Source: Bacilli bacterium (GTDB lineage Bacteria > Bacillota_I > Bacilli_A > RF39 > UBA660). From it: a stretch of 7,696 nucleotides of DNA. The position numbers and the translations under genes are program-made. The notes beneath the pieces were generated by a model. That model saw nothing but the letters and a program-made list of their open reading frames with translations. It did no database searches and was not told where the DNA came from. The stretch lies in contig JAAWDC010000165.1 in assembly GCA_022793565.1 (NCBI GenBank), forward strand, positions 1 to 7,696, read 5' to 3'. Positions 1 to 5,140 of the stretch are shown here, piece after piece (the stretch's first letter is position 1; every line of letters begins with the position of its first letter).

Positions 1-248
1 AAATTGTATTTCGTGGTATGCCAACATTTTCTATAGAAAATGAGATAAATATTCTTGATTTATTAGTAAATAATGGTATAGTAACAAGTAAGAGAGAGGC
101 TCGAGAGTTAATTTCTAGTGGTAGTATTACATTAAATGGAATAAAAGTTGAATCTTTTGATACTATAGTAACAAAGAAGGATACTTTGCATGAAAAGTAT
201 GTTATTGTACGACGTGGAAAGAAGAAATATTATTTAGGTAACTTTTAA
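1..248 (+). CDS. tyrS: Tyrosyl-tRNA synthetase, C-terminal S4 domain (5' partial)
   Basis: This is the 3' end of a gene that enters from the left edge; the reading frame is open from base 3 and stops with TAA at 246-248. The visible part of about 81 residues is the S4-like RNA-binding domain that ends bacterial TyrS and binds the tRNA-Tyr. The sequence shows the S4 core SKREARELISSGSITLNGIK and the typical TyrS ending VIVRRGKKKYYLGNF, which closely matches what I know of the Bacillus-type enzyme (RRGKKKYFL). The catalytic Rossmann domain with HIGH and KMSKS motifs lies outside the window, so the ATG at 18 is an internal methionine, not the start. The enzyme charges tRNA-Tyr in the cytoplasm. 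The next gene follows after 23 bp with no terminator between, so the two are probably co-transcribed. Other S4 proteins (RluB, RpsD) fit the ending less well. Confidence 0.9.
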   Translation, partial: IVFRGMPTFSIENEINILDLLVNNGIVTSKREARELISSGSITLNGIKVESFDTIVTKKDTLHEKYVIVRRGKKKYYLGNF

Positions 249-260
249 ATTTTGTAGTGG

Positions 261-265
261 GGTGA
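261..265 (+). promoter_or_regulatory. Ribosome binding site (GGTGA) of the lysine-rich propeller protein
   Basis: GGTGA matches the 3' part of the AGGAGGTGA consensus and sits 6 nt before the ATG at 272. A TTG at 269 is in frame directly before that ATG; the ATG is the better start on spacing and codon preference. Confidence 0.6.
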
Positions 266-271
266 CAATTG

Positions 272-2137
272 ATGGCGCGTAAAAAGACGGAAGAAAAGCA
301 AACAACAGAAATTAAGAAAAAGAATAAAAAGAATTTGACAACTTTGGAGAAGACTTCTGATTTGGGAAACAAAAAGGAAACGAAACAGACTAGTACTAAA
401 AAGATAGTTTCTGAGACAAAAGCGACAGCTAAGAAAAGTGGAACAAATTCTGCGCGCAAAGGAAAATCCGTAAAGAAGAGTACTGCTACTAGTAAAGCTT
501 CTGTTAAAGTAGCTCCTAAAGCTAAAAAGAGTACTACGACTCAGAAAAAGGCATCTGGTTCTTCAAAGACGAGTGCCTTGAAGGAAGAAAAAAATTTAAA
601 AGATTCTAAGGTTAAAACAGTTAAAGAATCTAAGGCAAAAGAAAAGGCTGTTAAAAAATCTCGGCAAGCAAATTCTGGAAAAAAGGAGACTAAAGAAAAA
701 AAACAACTTCCAAAGGAGAAGGCTACTACAACGACGAAGATTAAAAAAATCATTAAAAAGCCTTTGGGTGAGAAACCTAAGAAAAAAGAAAAGAAGAAGA
801 CAGCAATTTATATTAGTCCAAGTCAGTTAGAACAGCAAAACAAAAGAAAGTTTCCTTGGGAATTAGTGATTGGACTCGTTCTTTTGATTCTAATTTCTTT
901 TGGAGGAGTTAAAATTTATCAAAAGTATTATGGGAAAAATGAATCTGTAAATCGTACAAATTCTTTTGATACTTTGAACTCTGTTGTTTTAGACCAAACA
1001 GATATTATTTCTGGAGGAAGTAGTAACTTTAAACATAGTCAAAATAACTCTTATGTTAAGGAGACTGTGAAGGCGAAACTTTTGAAAGTTGATACATCTG
1101 GAAAAGTTATTTTTGAAAAATTGTATGATTCTAAAAACTCTTCTGTTTTTAATTCTATCATAGTTCTTTCAGATGGTTATCTTGCGATTGGTTCTATGAT
1201 GGGAGATTCAGAAAATAGAAAAGGGAAACAGTTGGGATTATTAGTAAAATATGATAAAGAGGGAGAAATCCTTTGGGAAAAGGTATATGAATCTTCTGGC
1301 AATGCCCAGTTTTTAAGAGGATTATTATTAGAAGATGGATTTTTAGTTGTCGGATCTAGTTTAGTTTCTTCTAATACTTCTTCTAAAGATGAAACACCAT
1401 CTGATGCAGGAGCACTTCTTATTAAGTATGATTTTGATGGGAATCTTTTATGGCAACAGTTTTATGGTCATATTTCAAAGGCAAAGTTTAATAGTTTAGC
1501 TCTTTTAGATCATGGAATTTATGTAGTAGGTAAGAATGAAGACGATATTGGTGTTTTAGTACGTTATTCTATGGATGGAAAATTGGATTGGGTAAAAGAG
1601 TATTTATATACCGATGATGCAGGACTTATGGATATTATAGCTAAAGATCAATCACTTTATGTTGTGGGATCTAAGAAAATTTTACCAAATTCTCTTGATA
1701 ATTCTGACCGGAAGACAAGTAATACTGATGCACTTTTGATAAAGTATAATTCATCTGGAGATATAGAATTTGAGAAATTCTTTGGTGGAAGTAATCAGGA
1801 AAGATATTCTGCACTTACGACATATCGAAATTATCTATTTGTTGTTGGATATAGTAATTCTACAGATTCTGGACTTAAAGTTTTTACAGATGGTAAAAAG
1901 AAGACTGGGATTTTAATTAAGTATAATGTAGATGGTAGCATTGAAAGAAAGGCAACCTTTGGTGGAAGTAATAATGATATTATGACAAGTGTTGTTACTG
2001 ATAATAGTAATCTTTATATGACCTGTTTTACTAATAGTAAAGATGGAAATATTTTAACTGAGTTTGATAATGGAAGAGATTCTTTTGGTAAATTAATTAA
2101 AGTGGATTCTAGACTTCGTACTTTGTTTGTAAAGTAG
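272..2137 (+). CDS. Membrane-anchored protein with lysine-rich cytoplasmic tail and extracellular beta-propeller repeats
   Basis: I do not recognise a named family. The 621 residues fall into three parts. Residues 1-179 are extremely basic and of low complexity, with about 59 lysines plus many Ser, Thr and Ala (for example VKKSTATSKASVK), resembling histone H1-like or nucleoid-protein tails and probably disordered. Residues 196-213 (WELVIGLVLLILISFGGV) form one membrane segment. Residues 235-621 carry a repeat of about 45-60 residues with the pattern [GA]xLIKYDxDGxxxW, then a strand ending in VVG; six full copies start near 267, 321, 380, 427, 486 and 546, with half copies at both ends. By the positive-inside rule the lysine tail is cytoplasmic and the repeats outside. 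Seven-bladed propellers often bind proteins or sugars, but no ligand can be deduced. No signal peptidase site or LPXTG motif is visible. It is probably expressed with tyrS. The start is ATG 272 with GGTGA before it. Confidence 0.8.
   Translation: MARKKTEEKQTTEIKKKNKKNLTTLEKTSDLGNKKETKQTSTKKIVSETKATAKKSGTNSARKGKSVKKSTATSKASVKVAPKAKKSTTTQKKASGSSKTSALKEEKNLKDSKVKTVKESKAKEKAVKKSRQANSGKKETKEKKQLPKEKATTTTKIKKIIKKPLGEKPKKKEKKKTAIYISPSQLEQQNKRKFPWELVIGLVLLILISFGGVKIYQKYYGKNESVNRTNSFDTLNSVVLDQTDIISGGSSNFKHSQNNSYVKETVKAKLLKVDTSGKVIFEKLYDSKNSSVFNSIIVLSDGYLAIGSMMGDSENRKGKQLGLLVKYDKEGEILWEKVYESSGNAQFLRGLLLEDGFLVVGSSLVSSNTSSKDETPSDAGALLIKYDFDGNLLWQQFYGHISKAKFNSLALLDHGIYVVGKNEDDIGVLVRYSMDGKLDWVKEYLYTDDAGLMDIIAKDQSLYVVGSKKILPNSLDNSDRKTSNTDALLIKYNSSGDIEFEKFFGGSNQERYSALTTYRNYLFVVGYSNSTDSGLKVFTDGKKKTGILIKYNVDGSIERKATFGGSNNDIMTSVVTDNSNLYMTCFTNSKDGNILTEFDNGRDSFGKLIKVDSRLRTLFVK
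974..2134 (+). repeat. Tandem degenerate beta-propeller repeats within the protein at 272-2137
   Basis: The repeat is seen at protein level, not as DNA identity. Blade openings are LLKVDTSGKVIFEKLY, LLVKYDKEGEILWEKVY, LLIKYDFDGNLLWQQFYG, VLVRYSMDGKLDWVKEY, LLIKYNSSGDIEFEKFFGG and ILIKYNVDGSIERKATFGG, followed by a final partial one, KLIKVDSRLRTLF. Blade endings read GYLAIGS, GFLVVGS, GIYVVGK, SLYVVGS, YLFVVGY and LYMTCFT, and one more ending, DIISGGSS, stands before the first opening. The unpaired ending at the N-terminus and opening at the C-terminus would make one composite blade, giving seven in all. The pattern resembles bacterial SBBP/PQQ-like propeller repeats; the family assignment is inference. 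Confidence 0.75.
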
Positions 2138-2148
2138 GAAGTCTTTTT
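2111..2148 (+). terminator. Rho-independent terminator overlapping the end of the propeller gene
   Basis: Arms 2111-2124 (AGACTTCGTACTTT) and 2131-2144 (AAAGTAGGAAGTCT) pair over 14 positions with one G-G mismatch around a 6-nt loop, followed by TTTTT at 2144-2148. The 5' arm, the loop and part of the 3' arm are coding: the stop codon TAG (2135-2137) is inside the hairpin. Confidence 0.85.
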
Positions 2149-2153
2149 CTTAT

Positions 2154-2182
2154 TTGACTTTTATTTATTTTTTTCATATACT
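2154..2182 (+). promoter_or_regulatory. Sigma-A-type promoter of the 106-residue membrane protein gene
   Basis: TTGACT (2154-2159), a 17-bp spacer and TATACT (2177-2182) form a near-consensus promoter immediately after the upstream terminator. Transcription would begin near 2189, leaving a leader of only about 16 nt that contains the ribosome binding site. The TTG of the -35 box is in frame with the downstream gene but cannot be its start, because it would not be transcribed from this promoter. Confidence 0.75.
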
Positions 2183-2192
2183 TGGTATGATT

Positions 2193-2200
2193 AAGGAGGA
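2193..2200 (+). promoter_or_regulatory. Ribosome binding site AAGGAGGA fixing the start at 2205
   Basis: The near-perfect Shine-Dalgarno sequence lies 4 nt before the ATG at 2205. It rules out the in-frame TTG at 2154 and the internal ATG at 2187, neither of which has such a site. Confidence 0.85.
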
Positions 2201-2204
2201 TATT

Positions 2205-2525
2205 ATGGCGAAGAAACATAGTATAGATAAAAATGTTGTAGGGGAAGAGTCTAAAGAAGTTGTCGAGCAGAAATCATTTCCAGTTATTTATTATGTGTTG
2301 ATTTTTTTAACAGTACTATCTACTTTATTCCTTGCTACAGCAGCGGTTTGGAGTGTCGGTCTTGGTGATAAGCATATCGAATTAGTTAAAAATTCAACTG
2401 AAGAGGCTTACATTCAATTTTATCATTCTCAATATCAACGAGATGGGGTTTATTATTTGGGTCTTTCTGGATTTGTTCTTACTGTGGGATTATATACCGT
2501 TGTTAAGGTAAAGAAGGATCAATAG
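2205..2525 (+). CDS. Small protein with two membrane segments, function unknown
   Basis: I do not recognise this 106-residue protein. A charged N-terminus of about 24 residues (MAKKHSIDKN onward) precedes a first hydrophobic segment at about 25-53 (PVIYYVLIFLTVLSTLFLAT and following). A polar loop of about 28 residues with several Tyr, Gln and His comes next (55-80), then a second segment at about 81-100 (GVYYLGLSGFVLTVGLYTVV) and a short basic end KVKKDQ. Basic ends on both sides predict both termini inside and the loop outside. No catalytic motif, cysteine pair or lipobox is visible. It has its own promoter, a strong AAGGAGGA site and a terminator, so it looks like a single-gene transcript separate from both the tyrS side and the NAD operon. 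The strong expression signals support a real gene. Confidence 0.75.
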   Translation: MAKKHSIDKNVVGEESKEVVEQKSFPVIYYVLIFLTVLSTLFLATAAVWSVGLGDKHIELVKNSTEEAYIQFYHSQYQRDGVYYLGLSGFVLTVGLYTVVKVKKDQ

Positions 2526-2547
2526 AAATTTATAAGCTATGTTTATT

Positions 2548-2577
2548 AAGGATTTATATGAGTATAAATCTTTTTTT
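2548..2577 (+). terminator. Rho-independent terminator after the small membrane protein
   Basis: A perfect 8-bp stem GATTTATA (2551-2558) / TATAAATC (2563-2570) encloses the loop TGAG and runs into seven T (2571-2577). AAG at 2548-2550 can extend the stem by pairing with the first T residues. It ends the single-gene transcript and isolates the NAD operon from read-through. The stretch from 2578 to 2638 that follows shows only pyrimidine-rich sequence and no feature I can support. Confidence 0.85.
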
Positions 2578-2638
2578 ATTTTACTGAAACCCTTGGATTT
2601 TCTAATTATATCCAGTGATTTTTCTTCTTTTTTGTAAT

Positions 2639-2661
2639 CTTTTTAACTTTTTGTTAAAAAG
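2639..2661. repeat. Perfect 9-bp inverted repeat just upstream of the NAD operon -35 box
   Basis: CTTTTTAAC (2639-2647) and GTTAAAAAG (2653-2661) are exact reverse complements separated by TTTTT. The repeat ends 3 bp before the -35 hexamer, where regulator sites often lie. It contains TTAAC/GTTAA half-sites like those of the TGTTA-TAACA palindromes downstream, but in the everted order. As a terminator it would be weak: the stem is nearly all A/T and no U-tract follows directly. Confidence 0.55.
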
Positions 2662-2664
2662 GTG

Positions 2665-2693
2665 TTGACTTTTTTCTTTCTTATTCATATAAT
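2665..2693 (+). promoter_or_regulatory. Strong sigma-A-type promoter of the NAD salvage operon
   Basis: TTGACT (2665-2670), a 17-bp spacer and a perfect TATAAT (2688-2693) predict a start of transcription near 2700. This gives a leader of about 300 nt before the first gene at 3004. A palindrome begins at the last base of the -10 box, so a protein bound there would block RNA polymerase. Confidence 0.85.
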
Positions 2694-2703
2694 GTTAATA
2701 ACA
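2693..2703. promoter_or_regulatory. Candidate operator 1, TGTTAATAACA
   Basis: This is a perfect 5+1+5 palindrome covering the end of the -10 box and the predicted transcription start, a classical repressor position. It is the reverse complement of the two other copies at 2734 and 2965. The regulator is unknown; a NAD- or niacin-responsive repressor is inferred from the operon content only. Confidence 0.6.
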
Positions 2704-2719
2704 GATGCGAGAAATCTGT
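2701..2719 (+). other. Predicted hairpin at the extreme 5' end of the operon mRNA
   Basis: ACAGAT (2701-2706) and ATCTGT (2714-2719) pair perfectly around the 7-nt loop GCGAGAA, within one or two nucleotides of the predicted transcript start. It could stabilise the mRNA or be part of a leader switch; the 5' arm can also pair with ATCTG at 2772-2776. Confidence 0.4.
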
Positions 2720-2733
2720 AAAAAAATATAATT

Positions 2734-2744
2734 TGTTATTAACA
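2734..2744. promoter_or_regulatory. Candidate operator 2, TGTTATTAACA
   Basis: This is the second exact copy of the palindrome, here extended to TTTGTTATTAACAAA (2732-2746). Its centre is 41 bp from that of operator 1, close to four helical turns, so both would face the same side of the DNA. Confidence 0.6.
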
Positions 2745-2808
2745 AAATAATAATATGAAAAATAGTTTCTGATCTGATCATAATTTATGAAGAAAGGATT
2801 TGAGCAGC

Positions 2809-2865
2809 TAGTAGTTGAAGGAATTCTTGAATTTAATGTTTCAAAATTTAAGATACTTCTTACTA
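2809..2865 (+). other. Long imperfect stem-loop in the NAD operon leader RNA
   Basis: Three helices stack. The outer is TAGTA (2809-2813) with TACTA (2861-2865). The middle is GAAG (2817-2820) with CTTC (2856-2859). The inner is TCTTGAATTT (2825-2834) with AAATTTAAGA (2844-2853), which includes one G-U pair. The internal loops are GTT against T and GAAT against TA, and the terminal loop is the 9-nt AATGTTTCA. The total is 19 base pairs in 57 nt. It lies well inside the predicted leader, about 110 nt after the transcript start. I do not recognise it as a known riboswitch class, and no terminator U-tract follows it. Confidence 0.5.
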
Positions 2866-2964
2866 ATAGAAATTATTTTACTAGATGGTCTTGCTGATAT
2901 TTTATTTGTATAGTGAATTAGTAAATAAGCAATTAATAGTAATCATGTTTTTTATTTTAATTGT

Positions 2965-2975
2965 TGTTATTAACA
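2965..2975. promoter_or_regulatory. Candidate operator 3, TGTTATTAACA
   Basis: This is the third exact copy, 28 bp before the first codon of the operon. Its centre is 231 bp from that of operator 2, again near a whole number of helical turns, which would suit DNA looping or a transcription roadblock. Between the leader stem-loop and this site (2866-2964) I see only AT-rich sequence with weak possible pairings (TTGC 2891-2894 and TTATTT 2902-2907 against AAATAAGCAA 2923-2932). Confidence 0.55.
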
Positions 2976-3003
2976 TTTTATTATTAAGAAAGAAGAGGAC
3001 GTT

Positions 3004-3648
3004 ATGGAAAAGAAATGGGAAAAAGAAAAAATATTAATTCAAAATTTAGTTATTTACGAGGAGATATTAATTGTTGTTGATATGGTAAATGGTTTTGCAA
3101 GAGAAGGAATGTTGAAATCACCATTGGTTGAAAAGATTATACCCAATGTGGTTGACTATGTCGAAGAGGCTAACAAAGAGAACTGTTTAGTTGTTTTTAT
3201 TAAAGATGCACACGATTATGATTCTGTAGAGTTTAAGAGATTTGATAACAAGCCACATTGTATTCGTGGTACCAGTGAAGCTAGGTTGGTAGACGAATTA
3301 GTTTGTTACGAAGAGGACGCTATTTCATTTGAAAAAAATTCAACAAGCTTTATGTTTGCAAAGAATCCAAACTTTAAATACGGATTTATAGAAATGTTAG
3401 ATCGTTTACAAAATTTGAAAAAAGTTAAAGTGTGTGGATGTTGTACAGATATTTGTGATGCAAATGGGGTTTTACCGATGATGAATTATTTCGATGAAAA
3501 TAATCGAGATGTAGAAGTAGAATTGTTGACGGATGCTATGGCTACTTATGATGCACCTTGGCATAATGCAGAAGAATATGAAAAAGCTGCTTACTTGTTG
3601 ATGGAACAGCAAGGAGCTAAAAAAGTAAAGAAATTTGGAGGAAGATAA
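3004..3648 (+). CDS. pncA: Isochorismatase-family cysteine hydrolase, probable nicotinamidase
   Basis: The likely reaction is nicotinamide to nicotinate plus ammonia in the cytoplasm, the first step of niacin salvage. In the 214 residues the family landmarks are visible. The catalytic triad is Asp26 (IVVDMVNGF), Lys111 (FEKNSTSF) and the nucleophile Cys151 (GCCTDIC). Metal-site residues are Asp68 and His70 (KDAHD) and His85 within PHCIRGTSEARL, the region typical of nicotinamidases. Triad spacing (85 and 40 residues) is close to that of characterised PncA proteins. About 20 residues precede the first strand, more than in short PncA proteins, but AGAGGA 4 nt before ATG 3004 supports this start. 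pncB starts 1 nt after its stop, which strongly favours nicotinamidase over isochorismatase activity. Family membership is sure; the exact substrate rests on motif and context. Confidence 0.85.
   Translation: MEKKWEKEKILIQNLVIYEEILIVVDMVNGFAREGMLKSPLVEKIIPNVVDYVEEANKENCLVVFIKDAHDYDSVEFKRFDNKPHCIRGTSEARLVDELVCYEEDAISFEKNSTSFMFAKNPNFKYGFIEMLDRLQNLKKVKVCGCCTDICDANGVLPMMNYFDENNRDVEVELLTDAMATYDAPWHNAEEYEKAAYLLMEQQGAKKVKKFGGR
3637..3644 (+). promoter_or_regulatory. Ribosome binding site GGAGGAAG fixing the pncB start
   Basis: This site lies inside the last codons of the upstream gene, 5 nt before ATG 3650. An in-frame TTG at 3635 overlaps the site itself and is therefore not the start. Confidence 0.8.
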
Positions 3649-3649
3649 T

Positions 3650-5140
3650 ATGGAAAAGAATAATAGTTTAATGACAGACTTATATGAACTTACAATGTCA
3701 GATGTTTATTATAACGGAGGAATGAAAGATTGGACTGGATATTTTGATCTATTCCATAGAAGAAACGTATTTAATGGAGGATATCAAATATCAGCAGGAC
3801 TTGAAGAGGCAATCGAATATATTAAAAACTTTCATTTTACAGAAGAAGATATTGAGTATTTGAGAGGAACAGGAAAGTTTAATGAAAATTTCTTAGAATA
3901 TTTGAAAGATCTTCGTTTTACAGGAAATGTTTGGGCTGTACCTGATGGAACTCCCATATTCCCAAATGAAGCGAATATGACAATTGAGGCACCGATCATT
4001 GAAGGACAAATTTTAGAAACAGCCCTTCTTACTGCCTTTAACAGTGGATCTTTAGCTGCGACTGCTGCGAAAAGAATTACAGAAGTAGCAGAGAATCGTC
4101 CAGTAGCAGAATTTGGAGCACGTCGTGTACGTGGAGGCCTTGAGGCAACACTAGTAGAAAGTAAATATGCTTATATGGGTGGATGTGGTGCTACCAGTAA
4201 TACTTTAGCTGGAAAACTTTATGATATTCCAGTAACTGGTACAATTGCACATGCTTTGGTTCAGTCATTTGATGATGAATATGAAGCGTTTTTAACTTAT
4301 GCAAAAGCAGCTCCAGATAAAAATAAACTTGTATTACTTGTCGATACTTACGATACAATCGGTGGAATTATCAATGCCATTCGTTTACAGAAAGAATACT
4401 TAGATCCAATCGGCGCTAAATTATCTGGAATTAGAATCGATAGTGGAGATTTAGTTTATCTAACAAAGGAAGCTAGAAGAATGTTTAGGGAAGCTGGAAT
4501 GGATTATGTTCAAATTTGTGTATCTAATGGACTTGATGTAGACAGCTTACAAGATCTTTTAAATCGTGGTGCTGAAATTGATACTTTAGGTATTGGTGAC
4601 AATATTGTAGCCCCAAGAGAAAGAGCAGATCATGTTTATAAATTAGTAGGTGTTAGAAAAACGGCAAATGGTCCAATAGATAATAGAATTAAAGTTAGTG
4701 GAGATACAGCTAAAACAATTAATCCAGGATTTAAGAAAACGGTTCGTTTTTATGATAAAGAAACAGGAAAAGTGCTAGGAGATGTTATTGCTTTAAATGA
4801 TGAAGTTATTGATTCTGATCATTATACATTAGTTGATCCTAATAATACTTGGAAGAAGACGGAAATTAGTAATTATACAGTTAGAAACTTGCAAGTACCT
4901 ATTTTTGAAAATGGGGAGCTTGTATATGATATGCCATCTTTAAAACTTAGAAGAGACTATGCTAATCAAGAATATCAGACATTAACAGATCGTATTACAG
5001 ATCCATTAAATCCACATACTTATTATGTTGATTTGAGTGATGATTTAAGAAATTTGAAAGAGGCTATGCTACATCGTGCTACTGTGGATGCGGAGATGAG
5101 AAAACAAGAATATCAAAAGAAGTTGGGAGCAAAAAGATAG
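3650..5140 (+). CDS. pncB: Nicotinate phosphoribosyltransferase
   Basis: The enzyme joins nicotinate with PRPP to make nicotinate mononucleotide (NaMN), with ATP hydrolysis helping through phosphorylation of an active-site histidine. The protein is 496 residues, normal for the long bacterial form. Conserved features seen (numbered from ATG 3650) are the N-terminal MTDLYELTMSDVYY, the substrate region FGARRVRGG near 155-163, the probable phosphorylated His201 in GTIAHALVQSF, LVDTYDT near 230, and the phosphate-binding part RIDSGDLVYL near 262-271. Further on come VSNGLD and TLGIGDNIV in the barrel, and a C-terminal domain including NPGFKKTVRFYD. It follows the nicotinamidase by 1 nt and its TAG stop overlaps the GTG of the next gene, so translation is probably coupled in both directions. 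Nothing in the sequence suggests damage. The related nicotinamide phosphoribosyltransferase is less likely given the close PncB motifs and the neighbours. Confidence 0.95.
   Translation: MEKNNSLMTDLYELTMSDVYYNGGMKDWTGYFDLFHRRNVFNGGYQISAGLEEAIEYIKNFHFTEEDIEYLRGTGKFNENFLEYLKDLRFTGNVWAVPDGTPIFPNEANMTIEAPIIEGQILETALLTAFNSGSLAATAAKRITEVAENRPVAEFGARRVRGGLEATLVESKYAYMGGCGATSNTLAGKLYDIPVTGTIAHALVQSFDDEYEAFLTYAKAAPDKNKLVLLVDTYDTIGGIINAIRLQKEYLDPIGAKLSGIRIDSGDLVYLTKEARRMFREAGMDYVQICVSNGLDVDSLQDLLNRGAEIDTLGIGDNIVAPRERADHVYKLVGVRKTANGPIDNRIKVSGDTAKTINPGFKKTVRFYDKETGKVLGDVIALNDEVIDSDHYTLVDPNNTWKKTEISNYTVRNLQVPIFENGELVYDMPSLKLRRDYANQEYQTLTDRITDPLNPHTYYVDLSDDLRNLKEAMLHRATVDAEMRKQEYQKKLGAKR

Noticed and set aside
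202..753. Minus-strand reading frames opposite the lysine-rich region.
   Set aside because: They are phenylalanine- and valine-rich mirror images of AAA/AAG- and Ser/Thr-rich codons, with no start signals.
2154..2204. An N-terminal extension of 17 residues on the small membrane protein, starting at TTG 2154.
   Set aside because: That TTG is part of the -35 box, and a strong ribosome binding site sits directly before ATG 2205.
2787..2897. A 36-codon reading frame (ATG at 2787, TGA at 2895) inside the NAD operon leader.
   Set aside because: No ribosome binding site precedes the ATG, no recognisable protein features are present, and it overlaps the stem-loop. A leader peptide cannot be excluded but is not supported.
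2693..2975. The palindromes as binding sites for the redox regulator Rex.
   Set aside because: The Rex sites I know have TTGTTAA-type arms separated by about four bases (roughly 18 bp). Here the arms are separated by a single base (11-15 bp), so the geometry does not fit.
2526..3003. A tRNA, small structured ncRNA of known class, or CRISPR array in the non-coding region.
   Set aside because: No GGTTCGA-type T-arm, no CCA-ending acceptor stem and no regularly spaced direct repeats are seen; the three palindromes are too short and unevenly spaced for CRISPR.
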